Assembly (NCBI GenBank): GCA_017795085.1
Contig: CP051246.1
Location: forward strand, 1,428,514-1,492,513
Length of the DNA: 64,000 nt
From: Salegentibacter sp.
GTDB lineage: Bacteria > Bacteroidota > Bacteroidia > Flavobacteriales > Flavobacteriaceae
Reading direction: 5' to 3'
Part shown: positions 44,721-53,556 of the stretch, one piece after another
How positions within the stretch are numbered: position 1 is the stretch's first letter
How the letters are laid out: each line of letters starts with the position of its first letter
Program-made: the position numbers and the translations under genes
The notes under the pieces: model-generated
Databases searched by the model: none
What the model saw: the letters and a program-made list of their open reading frames with translations, nothing else
Told to the model about the DNA's origin: nothing

Positions 44721-45788
44721 TCAAGATTTAGCATAAAAATCAAATGCTTCTTTAATCAGTTCGTTAGGCACCAAACAATCAATTACCGGTTTACCGATGT
44801 CTTTCAGCAAAACAAAATTAATTTTTCCAAATTCATTTTTCTTATCGTGTTTCATCAGCTCTATAATGCTACTAATCTCTTTTTTGCTGAATTCCTGTTT
44901 GCCATAAATATCGATAACTACCGAAGTGATTTTTTTGAGTTTTTCCTTTGGAAAAGATTGCAGTTCTACTGAAAGATAGCTGGCCAGGATCATTCCTACA
45001 GCAATGGCCTCTCCATGTAAAAGCGTAATCCTTTCGGGGCTTTCAAGACAGTAAGACTCTATGGCGTGCCCAAGGGTATGGCCATAATTTAAGGTTTTTC
45101 TAAGACCGTTTTCCTGTGGGTCCTGAATTACTACCCCAGCTTTAATATCAACCGATTCTTCAATGATTTCATCTAAATCCTCCAGGCTCAGGTCTTTTAG
45201 AGAAGATACTTTTCCCCAGTAATTTTCATCGCTTATCAGGCCATGTTTTAAAATTTCAGCCAGACCACTGCGCATTTCGCTGGCGGGAAGCGTGTTTAAA
45301 AAACCGCTATCTATAATTACCATTTCAGAATGGTTTATAACCCCGATTTGGTTTTTGAGATTCCCCAAATCAACACCGGTTTTGCCGCCTACTGAAGCAT
45401 CTACCATGGCCAGTAAACTGGTAGGTACATTAATGTAATTAATTCCTCTTTTAAAACAGGAAGCTACAAATCCGCCAAGATCGGTAACCACACCGCCCCC
45501 CAGATTAATCATCAGGCTCTTCCGGTCACCATCAAGTTCAGACATCGCTTTCCATAACTGATTGCAAGTATCGAGATTTTTATGAGCTTCTCCCGCTTCA
45601 ATTTCAAGAATTTCTATAGTGTGACTTCCTGAAATTTGTTGGGCAAACAAATTCAAACAATCGCGATGGGTATTTTGATCTACCAGGATAAAAATTTTGG
45701 AAGGAGCCTGGTTTTTTAAATAAGTGTTTAATTGCCGGTAAGCTTCATTTTTATAATAAACGGTACCTTTTGCTGCCGTATTAGACAT
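44721..45788 (-). CDS. aroB: 3-dehydroquinate synthase
   Basis: Second step of the shikimate pathway, cytosolic, NAD- and metal-dependent. 355 residues. NAD-binding GGGVVTDLGGFVASCFKRGI near 97-116, VDASVGGKTGVDLGNLKNQIG near 129-149, metal-binding Glu near 180 and His in NYGHTLGHAIE near 233-243. All marks of AroB are in place. Confidence 0.96.
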   Translation of the reverse strand: MSNTAAKGTVYYKNEAYRQLNTYLKNQAPSKIFILVDQNTHRDCLNLFAQQISGSHTIEILEIEAGEAHKNLDTCNQLWKAMSELDGDRKSLMINLGGGVVTDLGGFVASCFKRGINYINVPTSLLAMVDASVGGKTGVDLGNLKNQIGVINHSEMVIIDSGFLNTLPASEMRSGLAEILKHGLISDENYWGKVSSLKDLSLEDLDEIIEESVDIKAGVVIQDPQENGLRKTLNYGHTLGHAIESYCLESPERITLLHGEAIAVGMILASYLSVELQSFPKEKLKKITSVVIDIYGKQEFSKKEISSIIELMKHDKKNEFGKINFVLLKDIGKPVIDCLVPNELIKEAFDFYAKS

Positions 45789-45868
45789 AGTTCTTAACGT
45801 TTTTAATATTCTGATCTCGGCTTCGAAAATAAGCAGAAATATTCATAATAAAATTAAACTTCAATAAT

Positions 45869-45876
45869 TATATTTG
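45869..45876 (+). promoter_or_regulatory. -7 promoter box TATATTTG
   Basis: TAnnTTTG, 18 bases before the proline dehydrogenase ATG. Confidence 0.5.
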
Positions 45877-45894
45877 CTTAACTAAGCCAAGCCT

Positions 45895-47097
45895 ATGATT
45901 AGAAGAAAAATCTTTAATGATACCAAGACCGCATTTAAGTTAAAATCAGATTCAGAATTAGATCGTGCTATTTTTTTATTCAGTATGATGAAACATAAAA
46001 GATTGGTAGATGCAGGCTCCTGGCTTACAAAAATGTCATTAAAGTTAAATTTACCCGTTGAAGGCCTTATTAAAAAAACCATTTTTGAGCAATTTTGTGG
46101 AGGCATTACTAAAGATGATTGTAAACCGGTAACCAGGGAAATGTACGGAAAAAAGCTGCATAGTATCCTTGATTATTCGGTTGAAGGTAAAAAAACTGAT
46201 GAAGAGTTTGATAATGCATTGAATAAGAAAATGGAGCTTATAAAATTTGCTTCAAAAAGCGAAGAATTACCCTTTGCTTTATTCAAACCTACAGGAATTG
46301 GCCGTTTTGAGGTTTGGGAAAAACTTTCTGAAGGGATTAACTTAAGCGACGCAGAAAAAGAAGAATGGAAACGTGTTATAGACCGTGTTGATAAATTATG
46401 TAATTGTGCTTACGAAAATAATGTACGTTTATATGCAGATGCCGAAGAAAGCTGGATACAGACCGCTGCTGATGAACTCATGGAAGAAATGATGCGTAAG
46501 TATAATAAGGAAAATGCAATTGTTTATAATACGATTCAATGTTACCGGTGGGATCGCTTAGAATACATACAAAAACTACACGAAAAAGCTAAAGAAGAGG
46601 GTTTTAAAATTGGCGCTAAAATTGTTCGTGGAGCCTATATGGAAAAGGAAAATGCCAGGGCAAAAAGATATAATTATACCAGTCCAATCTGTGAGAACAA
46701 AGAAGCTACCGATGTTAATTTTAATAGTGTAATGTCGTATTGTTTAGCAAATTTAAATGACATCAATGTATTTATAGGGACTCATAATGAAGTGAGTAAT
46801 TATCTCGCCCTGCAAAGTATGGAAGATAAGAACTTGCCTTTTGATGATGAACGAATTTGGTTTAGCCAGCTTTACGGAATGAGTGATCATATTAGTTTTA
46901 ATTTGGCTAAAAAAGGTTATAACTCTGCTAAACTGGTGCCTTTTGGGCCAGTTAAAGAGGTGGTACCTTACCTTTTACGCAGGGCACAGGAAAACACTTC
47001 GGTAAAAGGGCAAACCGGCAGGGAGTTATCGCTTCTGGAAGAAGAAAAGAAACGACGTAAAGGTCAGCCTACCAAACACGACCGTAAGGAATTCTAA
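45895..47097 (+). CDS. Proline dehydrogenase (stand-alone)
   Basis: FAD-dependent oxidation of proline to delta-1-pyrroline-5-carboxylate. 400 residues, without the P5C dehydrogenase half of PutA. Beta-barrel motifs VRLYADAEESWIQTAADEL near 179-197, KIVRGAYMEKEN near 242-252, TSPICENKEATDVNF, and the C-terminal proline-contact RRAQENTSVKGQTGREL near 362-378. The partner P5C dehydrogenase is not in the window. Ends at a bidirectional terminator. Confidence 0.94.
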   Translation: MIRRKIFNDTKTAFKLKSDSELDRAIFLFSMMKHKRLVDAGSWLTKMSLKLNLPVEGLIKKTIFEQFCGGITKDDCKPVTREMYGKKLHSILDYSVEGKKTDEEFDNALNKKMELIKFASKSEELPFALFKPTGIGRFEVWEKLSEGINLSDAEKEEWKRVIDRVDKLCNCAYENNVRLYADAEESWIQTAADELMEEMMRKYNKENAIVYNTIQCYRWDRLEYIQKLHEKAKEEGFKIGAKIVRGAYMEKENARAKRYNYTSPICENKEATDVNFNSVMSYCLANLNDINVFIGTHNEVSNYLALQSMEDKNLPFDDERIWFSQLYGMSDHISFNLAKKGYNSAKLVPFGPVKEVVPYLLRRAQENTSVKGQTGRELSLLEEEKKRRKGQPTKHDRKEF

Positions 47098-47119
47098 AAA
47101 CTAGTTGGGACTATATTAA

Positions 47120-47153
47120 AAAAGCCGACACTTGAATAAACATCGGCTTTTTT
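47120..47153. terminator. Bidirectional intrinsic terminator
   Basis: Stem AAAAGCCGA (47120-47128) / TCGGCTTTT (47143-47151) between convergent genes. Confidence 0.9.
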
Positions 47154-47173
47154 AATATTTCTATGCTGAAAGA

Positions 47174-47899
47174 TTAAACGCTCGCCGGGGTTTCTTCCAT
47201 AGTATGATAAACGTTTTGAACGTCATCATCTTCTTCAATTTTTTCAAGTAGTTTTTCTACTTCCTCGGCCTGTTCGGGAGTGAGGGGTTTGGTAACCTGT
47301 GGAATTCTGTCAAATCCTGAAGAAAGGATTTCATAATCCCTGCTTTCCAGTTCTTTTTGAATAGCTCCAAATTGTTCAAAAGCTGCATAAATATGGATGC
47401 CGTCTTCATCTTCAAAAACCTCTTCGGCTCCAAAATCTATAAATTCAAATTCAAACTCTTCGACATCAATTTCATCAGCATTAATTCTAAAATTGCAAGT
47501 ATGGTCAAACATAAATTCTACCGAGCCTGAAGTGCCCAGATTGCCGTTACATTTGTTAAAGTAAGATCTGATATTGGCTACCGTACGGTTAATATTATCG
47601 GTGGCCGTTTCTACCAAAATAGCAATTCCGTGAGGAGCGTAACCTTCGTAAAGTACGATCTTATAATCCCCCTGACTTTTATCACTTGCACGTTTTATAG
47701 CCCGTTCAATATTATCTTTAGGCATATTCACGCTTTTTGCGTTTTGAATAACCGCCCGAAGTTTTGCATTGGTATCGGGGTCGGGACCGCCTTCTTTTAC
47801 GGCCATTACAATATCTTTACCAATGCGGGTAAAGGCTTTGGCCATGGCCGACCAACGTTTCATTTTACGCGCTTTCCTGAATTCAAATGCTCTTCCCAT
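47174..47899 (-). CDS. yebC: YebC/PmpR-family protein
   Basis: 241 residues. MGRAFEFRKARKMKRWSAMAKAFTRIGKDI at the N-terminus, VNMPKDNIERAIKRAS, and LYEGYAPHGIAILVETATDNINRTVANIRSYFNKCNGNLGTSGSVEFMFD are diagnostic. Known as a transcription regulator and, recently, as a translation factor easing proline-rich stalls. A -7 box lies at 47922-47929. Confidence 0.95.
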   Translation of the reverse strand: MGRAFEFRKARKMKRWSAMAKAFTRIGKDIVMAVKEGGPDPDTNAKLRAVIQNAKSVNMPKDNIERAIKRASDKSQGDYKIVLYEGYAPHGIAILVETATDNINRTVANIRSYFNKCNGNLGTSGSVEFMFDHTCNFRINADEIDVEEFEFEFIDFGAEEVFEDEDGIHIYAAFEQFGAIQKELESRDYEILSSGFDRIPQVTKPLTPEQAEEVEKLLEKIEEDDDVQNVYHTMEETPASV

Positions 47900-47921
47900 T
47901 GATTTTAAATAAAAATAAGGG

Positions 47922-47929
47922 CAAAAATA
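47922..47929 (-). promoter_or_regulatory. -7 promoter box TATTTTTG
   Basis: TAnnTTTG on the minus strand, 22 bases before the yebC ATG. Confidence 0.5.
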
Positions 47930-47968
47930 CTAAAAAGGCTTTTATAATGTAAGGGTAGAACACAAGAT

Positions 47969-48262
47969 TTATTCATTGCTGGCTTCCACAATTTCTTCAA
48001 TGGCATTTGCAAGTTTAAAATCCTTTTCGGTTACACCATCGGCATCGTGGGTGGAAAGGGAGATTTCAAGTTTATTATATACATTTCCCCAGTTTGGGTG
48101 GTGCTGCAGGGCTTCGGCTTCAAAAGCAATGCGCGTCATTACTGTAAATGCATCTTTAAAATCAGTAAACTCAAAAGTAGTATGAATGGCATCTTTAGAG
48201 TACGTCCATCCTGATAAATTTTCGAGTTTTTTGTTGATTTCGTCGTTACTTAACTTTTTCAT
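47969..48262 (-). CDS. Pterin-4a-carbinolamine dehydratase
   Basis: 97 residues. Motif LQHHPNWGNVYNKLEISLSTHDADGVTEKDFKLA carries the His pair and Asp of the active site. Recycles tetrahydropterin after aromatic amino acid hydroxylation; no phenylalanine hydroxylase is in the window. FolE lies 31 kb away. Not joined to yebC. Confidence 0.94.
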   Translation of the reverse strand: MKKLSNDEINKKLENLSGWTYSKDAIHTTFEFTDFKDAFTVMTRIAFEAEALQHHPNWGNVYNKLEISLSTHDADGVTEKDFKLANAIEEIVEASNE

Positions 48263-48324
48263 ATCCTGTTTTTAGTTTTAATTTCTTTAAAATTAAGCAA
48301 CTAAAAAGGATATATCGAAGATTT

Positions 48325-49143
48325 TTAGGCTTTTTCTAAAGCTTTAACCACTTGTTGAACTGAAGCCTGTAAGTTTTCAGGCAGTAAATTATCTTTTGGG
48401 AGGATGGCTAAAAAACGATCGTTATTAGAATCGTAAACATTTTTAAATAATGGACTATCATAACCTAAAGTTTCGCAAACTTCCTCTATAAAATCTTTTT
48501 GGTGAATTAAATCGTAGCTTCCCAGGTGAAAGACCCCTTCTTTTTTTCGGTTTATAATGTAATGAACCTGCCGTGCGATATGGTCAATTTCAGCCACATT
48601 AATTACCACATTTGGAAAAACCTCAATAGCTTCGCGTAAATAGAGCCTGTTTTTTAAATCTTTTAATCTGGGGGATTCCTGCCCGAAAACCATAGGAAGT
48701 CGCAGGATATTGTATTTATGGTTTGGCAAGCGCAGCAATGCATTTTCAATTTTTATTTTAAATCGGCCGTAAATACTTTGCGATAGTGTTTTATCGTATT
48801 CGTAAGAAGGGAAATTGGTAAAGGCATCGAAAACATTGGCTGAGGAAATAAAAATAAGCTTTACCTCTTCATTTTTCAACAGGTAATTGATAATGTTAAA
48901 GTGGGTATGGATTTGTGCGTTAAAATTACCTCGAACCGCTGAAATAATGACAGTTGGTTTTAGGGATTCCAATAAAATTTCCACATTTTCGGTTTCCATA
49001 TCAAAATGGTGAAAATGCTGGTTATTTTCAAAAGCACCACTTGACGTGTTATAAGTACCGTGTGTATTAAAATAGGAGCATAACTCTTTGTACAAGGCAT
49101 TGCCTATAAAACCACTAGCTCCTATAACCAATATCTTTTCCAA
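48325..49143 (-). CDS. NAD-dependent epimerase/sugar-nucleotide reductase (RmlD-like)
   Basis: 272 residues, extended SDR. GASGFIGNALYKEL at 8-21 binds NAD(P). The active-site Tyr-Lys is seen in SIYGRFKIKIENALLRLPNHKYNILRLPMVFGQ (YxxxK near 131-135), and VVINVAEIDHIARQVHYII is typical of RmlD. Product not predictable. Six bases from gcvT on the same strand. Confidence 0.85.
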   Translation of the reverse strand: MEKILVIGASGFIGNALYKELCSYFNTHGTYNTSSGAFENNQHFHHFDMETENVEILLESLKPTVIISAVRGNFNAQIHTHFNIINYLLKNEEVKLIFISSANVFDAFTNFPSYEYDKTLSQSIYGRFKIKIENALLRLPNHKYNILRLPMVFGQESPRLKDLKNRLYLREAIEVFPNVVINVAEIDHIARQVHYIINRKKEGVFHLGSYDLIHQKDFIEEVCETLGYDSPLFKNVYDSNNDRFLAILPKDNLLPENLQASVQQVVKALEKA

Positions 49144-49148
49144 ATGAA

Positions 49149-50231
49149 TTATCCTTTATAAAAAGGCAATTTCACCTGAGTAGCGGGAACCACTTTTTTT
49201 CGTATTTTAATGAAAATCTTTTTTCCAACTCCCACAAACCCGGTGGCAACATAGCCCAAGCCTATTCCTTTTTCTAAAGAAGGCGACATGGTACCCGAGG
49301 TTACTTTGCCAATTTCCTTGCCATTTTCATCTATAATTTCATAACCTTGCCGCGGAATTCCGCGTTCTTCCAGCTCAAATGCTATCAGTTTCCGTTTTGA
49401 GCCTTCTTCTTTTTCTTTTTTAAGGTTTTCTGAGTTTACAAAATCTTTAGTGAATTTTGTAATCCAGCCCAGTTTAGCTTCAATAGGCGAAGTGGTTTCA
49501 TCAATATCGTTTCCATATAAACAAAAGCCCATCTCTAAACGTAAGGTATCTCTAGCAGCCAATCCTGTTGGTTTGATGCCAAAATCTTTACCCGCTTTCA
49601 TTACAGCTTCCCAAATTTGCTCAGCATCTTCATTTTTAAAATAAATCTCAAATCCGCCACTTCCCGTATACCCGGTAGCTGAAATAATTACATTATCCAC
49701 TCCGGCAAATTCAGCTACTTCAAAAGTGTAAAAACTCATCTTCTGAAGCGCTACATCGGTAAGCGATTGCATAGCTTCTGCAGCCTTTGGACCCTGAATG
49801 GCGAGTAAAGATAACTCCTCGCTCATATCGCGCATTCCCGCATCTTCGGTATTATGTTTTGAAATCCAATCCCAATCCTTTTCAATATTGGAAGCATTGA
49901 CTACCAAAAGGTACTTTTCAGCATTAAAGCGATAGATAATCAAATCGTCAATAATACCTCCAGTTTCATTTGGCATCACCGTGTATTGTGCCTTGCCGTC
50001 TACCAGTTTGGAGGCATCATTAGAGGTGATTTTCTGAATTAATTCAAGGGCATTTTCACCGGTTATTAAAAATTCACCCATATGTGAAACATCAAAAACA
50101 CCCAGGTTTTCCCTAACATTATGATGTTCAATATTTACACCTTCATAGGATACCGGCATATCATAACCGGCAAAAGGTACCATTTTGGCGTTAAGTGATT
50201 TATGGATAGAGGCGAGGGCTGTTTTTTTCAT
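49149..50231 (-). CDS. gcvT: Aminomethyltransferase (glycine cleavage T protein)
   Basis: T protein of the glycine cleavage system; moves the methylene of the lipoyl-bound aminomethyl to THF. About 360 residues from ATG 50231 (MKKTALASIHKSLNAKMVPFAGYDMPV). The longer ATG at 50252 lies in a TAnnTTTG box at 50250-50257. HNVRENLGVFDVSHMGEF, TGYTGSGGFEIYF and RDTLRLEMGFCLYGNDIDE are diagnostic. GcvP and GcvH are not in the window. Confidence 0.96.
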   Translation of the reverse strand: MKKTALASIHKSLNAKMVPFAGYDMPVSYEGVNIEHHNVRENLGVFDVSHMGEFLITGENALELIQKITSNDASKLVDGKAQYTVMPNETGGIIDDLIIYRFNAEKYLLVVNASNIEKDWDWISKHNTEDAGMRDMSEELSLLAIQGPKAAEAMQSLTDVALQKMSFYTFEVAEFAGVDNVIISATGYTGSGGFEIYFKNEDAEQIWEAVMKAGKDFGIKPTGLAARDTLRLEMGFCLYGNDIDETTSPIEAKLGWITKFTKDFVNSENLKKEKEEGSKRKLIAFELEERGIPRQGYEIIDENGKEIGKVTSGTMSPSLEKGIGLGYVATGFVGVGKKIFIKIRKKVVPATQVKLPFYKG

Positions 50232-50249
50232 TTTTGTTTGAAATTTGAG

Positions 50250-50257
50250 CAAATTTA
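50250..50257 (-). promoter_or_regulatory. -7 promoter box TAAATTTG
   Basis: TAnnTTTG on the minus strand, 18 bases before the chosen gcvT start. Confidence 0.5.
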
Positions 50258-50365
50258 TTCAATTCACCCGAAAATCAGGTAGAATTAGTGTTTTTTTCCG
50301 AAGTCTGTAAAATTTGAGGTTTTGAAGGCTATTAATTTCCGTAACTTAGTAGCAAAAGCCTAAGC

Positions 50366-51883
50366 ATGAAAATTTATTCAGCCAAACAACTTCAGGAAGC
50401 CGATAAAATTACCGTTGAAAATCAACAAATTTCAGGTACCGAATTAATGGAGCGGGCCGCCAGTCTGGTTTTTGAGCAAATTCACCAGCGTTTAAATAAT
50501 GCTGAAATTCCGATTAAAATTTTCTGCGGAATAGGAAATAATGGTGGTGACGGGCTGGTAGTAGCAAGACTTTTAGTACAAAACGGCTACGAAGTAGAAG
50601 TTTTTGTGGTGAATTACAGTGATAAACGTTCTCAGGATTTTCTTATAAATTACGATCGGTATAAAGAGCGTAGTAATAATTGGCCTGAAACTATTAAAAG
50701 TCAGCATAATTTCCCGAAAATTAACAAAGGAGATTTTGTAGTAGATGCAATTTTTGGCCTGGGATTAAACCGTCCGGTAAAAGGTTGGCCGGGTGAACTC
50801 GTAAAACATATTAATAAATCCGGAGCATTTGTTTTGGCAATAGATATCCCTTCAGGCTTGTATCCTGACGAAGCTCCCCGGGAAAATACAGTAATAATTA
50901 ATGCAGACTTCACCCTTACTTTTCAAGCTCCCAAACTTACTTTTTTCTTTCCTGAAACAATGGATTTTGTAGGCGATTTTCAGGTTTTGGATATAGGTTT
51001 AGATCCGGAGTTTTTAGCGAAAACCGACACGGAAGCGCGATTAATTAGTAAGGCTCAGGCCCAGCTTTTATATAAAATCCGAAAGAAAAACAGCCATAAG
51101 GGAGATTATGGACATTGCTTGATTGTGGGGGGAAGCTATGGTAAAATTGGCAGTATTTCTCTTTCGGCTAAAGCAGCTTTAAAATCGGGGGCAGGTTTAT
51201 GTAGTATATTTTCTCCTGAATGCGGTTATCAAATTTTACAGATTGCTGTTCCTGAAGCGATGGTTATAACCGATAACGAGCAGCATCATTTAACAAGAAT
51301 CGAACCTGGGTTTAAACCTGATGTGATTGGTTTTGGAATGGGAGCAGGGACCCAAAAAGAGACAGCCTCTGCTTTTAAAAAATTACTGGAAAACACAGAA
51401 ACTCCTTTATTAATAGATGCCGATGGATTAAATATCTTGGCTAAAAATCCTTCCTATTTAAAATTACTTCCAAAAAAATCGGTATTAACACCGCATCCCG
51501 GAGAATTAAAAAGGCTTATTGGAGAATGGAAGGATGATACTGAAAAGCAGAAAAAAGTGCAAGAGTTTGTACAGCAGCATAAAAGTATACTGGTTTTAAA
51601 AGGCGCGTATACTTTTATTTTTTATGATGATGAGATTTATATTAATAATTCAGGAAATCCCGGGATGGCCACTGCCGGGTCTGGCGATGTGCTTTCTGGC
51701 ATTATCACAGGATTAATGGCACAAAAATACGATCCTTTAATTGCCTCGGTCTTGGGAGTATACATCCATGGGCTTTCTGGAAATATTGCTGCACAAAAAA
51801 TAGGCTATGAAGCACTTATTGCAGGAGATATAATAAAACATATAGGATTAGCTTTTCTGGAATTATTCAAAGAAGAAGTTTAA
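50366..51883 (+). CDS. nnr: Bifunctional NAD(P)H-hydrate epimerase/dehydratase
   Basis: Repairs damaged NAD(P)HX. 505 residues with two fused domains: YjeF_N epimerase (1-215; GIGNNGGDGLVVARLL, VDAIFGLGLNR, AIDIPSGL) and the ribokinase-like dehydratase (about 225-505; GDYGHCLIVGGSYGKIGS, LTPHPGELKRLI, and NPGMATAGSGDVLSGIITGL with the catalytic Asp). Single gene. Confidence 0.96.
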   Translation: MKIYSAKQLQEADKITVENQQISGTELMERAASLVFEQIHQRLNNAEIPIKIFCGIGNNGGDGLVVARLLVQNGYEVEVFVVNYSDKRSQDFLINYDRYKERSNNWPETIKSQHNFPKINKGDFVVDAIFGLGLNRPVKGWPGELVKHINKSGAFVLAIDIPSGLYPDEAPRENTVIINADFTLTFQAPKLTFFFPETMDFVGDFQVLDIGLDPEFLAKTDTEARLISKAQAQLLYKIRKKNSHKGDYGHCLIVGGSYGKIGSISLSAKAALKSGAGLCSIFSPECGYQILQIAVPEAMVITDNEQHHLTRIEPGFKPDVIGFGMGAGTQKETASAFKKLLENTETPLLIDADGLNILAKNPSYLKLLPKKSVLTPHPGELKRLIGEWKDDTEKQKKVQEFVQQHKSILVLKGAYTFIFYDDEIYINNSGNPGMATAGSGDVLSGIITGLMAQKYDPLIASVLGVYIHGLSGNIAAQKIGYEALIAGDIIKHIGLAFLELFKEEV

Positions 51884-51988
51884 ATGTTCATTACTTATTC
51901 TGAAAAAACAATAATTTAAAGCTTAGAAAACTTGGAAGTTTTTAATGATTGTTTGATTTTTGAAGTCTGAATAAGAAAAAAATAATTT

Positions 51989-53497
51989 ATGGAAACTCAC
52001 TATATCAGTTCTGCGGTTTTAAATTTAAAAACCATCATCCGTATAGTGAACAAAAAGATGGCCCTGGCCCTTAGTGATGAAGCAATTCTTAATATTAAAA
52101 AGTCCAGAGCTTATCTAGATAAAAAAATTACCGAAAGCAATACACCGGTGTATGGAATTAATACCGGTTTTGGCGCTTTATGCAACGTTAAGATTACTCC
52201 GGAAAAACTGACTGAACTTCAAGAAAACCTGGTACGTTCCCATGCTTGCGGGACGGGTTCAAAAATAGATAGACCAATTGTTCGTTTAATGCTATTGCTG
52301 AAAATCCAATCTTTAAGTTATGGAAATTCCGGAATAGCCCTGGAAACCGTTGAACGTTTAATTGCTTTTTATAATAATGATATCTTACCGGTAATTTATG
52401 AACAAGGTTCCTTGGGGGCATCAGGAGATTTAGCACCGCTTGCACATTTAGCGCTTCCTTTAATAGGAGAGGGGGAAGTTTATTTTGAAGGCAAAATTAT
52501 TCCTTCAAAAAAAATTTTAACTGATAAAAACTGGCAAGCCCTTAAACTACAATCTAAAGAAGGTTTAGCGCTTTTAAATGGGACCCAATTTATGAGTGCT
52601 TTTGCGGTAAACGGATTGCTTAAAGCTTATCGTTTATCTTATTTTGCCGATATAATCAGTGCGATTTCTATGGATGCTTTTGATTGTAATATGTCTCCGT
52701 TTGATGATTTAGTACATCAGGTTAGGCCCCATCGAGGGCAAATTAAAACTGCCGGACGTATTAGAAGTTTCCTGGCGGGGAGTGAAATTGCCAAACAGGA
52801 AAAAGAAAATGTACAGGATCCATATTCTTTTCGTTGTGTTCCGCAAGTACATGGCGCCACAAAGGATAGTCTTGATTTTATTAGAAAAACAGTAAAAACC
52901 GAAATCAATTCGGTGACGGACAATCCGAATATTTTTATTGAAGATGACAAAATAATTTCGGGAGGAAATTTTCATGGGCAGCCTTTAGCGCTAGCTCTTG
53001 ATTATCTCGGAATTGCCATGGCTGAACTGGCCAATATTTCTGAAAGAAGAATTTATCAATTGGTCTCCGGCTTACGGGGTTTACCGGCCTTTTTAATTGA
53101 AAATCCAGGTTTAAACAGCGGATTTATGATTCCGCAGTATACCGCCGCCAGTATTGTGAGTCAAAATAAGCAACTGGCAGTACCAGCTTCGGTAGATTCT
53201 ATAGTTTCCTCTAATGGACAGGAAGATCACGTAAGTATGGGCGCTAATAGTGCTACAAAATCAGCTAAAATACTAGATAACGTGTTAAGTGTTTTAGCTA
53301 TTGAGTTTATTAATGCTTCTCAGGCTTTACATTTTAGAGAGCCGGCAAAAACTTCACAATTCTTACAGGATATTATAGTGAAATTTAGAAATGAAGTTCC
53401 AATTTTAACCGAAGATATTATGATGGCGCCTTTTATTCAAAAGGCGCGATATTTTATCAAGGATTATGAACTTAATCCTGAGGATATATTAGAATAA
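51989..53497 (+). CDS. hutH: Histidine ammonia-lyase
   Basis: Deaminates L-histidine to urocanate. 502 residues. MIO cofactor triad A144-S145-G146 in GSLGASGDLAPL; NTGFGALCNVKI at 58-69 and LVRSHACGTG at 81-90. The Ser-His pair in the selectivity loop fits His lyase rather than Tyr lyase. No hutU, hutI or hutG is nearby, so the remaining pathway is elsewhere or the product has another use. Confidence 0.92.
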   Translation: METHYISSAVLNLKTIIRIVNKKMALALSDEAILNIKKSRAYLDKKITESNTPVYGINTGFGALCNVKITPEKLTELQENLVRSHACGTGSKIDRPIVRLMLLLKIQSLSYGNSGIALETVERLIAFYNNDILPVIYEQGSLGASGDLAPLAHLALPLIGEGEVYFEGKIIPSKKILTDKNWQALKLQSKEGLALLNGTQFMSAFAVNGLLKAYRLSYFADIISAISMDAFDCNMSPFDDLVHQVRPHRGQIKTAGRIRSFLAGSEIAKQEKENVQDPYSFRCVPQVHGATKDSLDFIRKTVKTEINSVTDNPNIFIEDDKIISGGNFHGQPLALALDYLGIAMAELANISERRIYQLVSGLRGLPAFLIENPGLNSGFMIPQYTAASIVSQNKQLAVPASVDSIVSSNGQEDHVSMGANSATKSAKILDNVLSVLAIEFINASQALHFREPAKTSQFLQDIIVKFRNEVPILTEDIMMAPFIQKARYFIKDYELNPEDILE

Positions 53498-53534
53498 AAA
53501 ACTGCCTAAAAAATATTACTTCTTAGGCAGTTTT
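53498..53534. terminator. Bidirectional intrinsic terminator
   Basis: Stem AAAACTGCCTAA (53498-53509) / TTAGGCAGTTTT (53523-53534) between convergent hutH and clpC. Confidence 0.92.
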
Positions 53535-53556
53535 AAATCTATTACATAAATTAAAT

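Noticed and set aside
51989..53497. A complete histidine utilisation operon
   Set aside because: Only hutH is present; neighbours are nnr and clpC, with no hutU, hutI or hutG.
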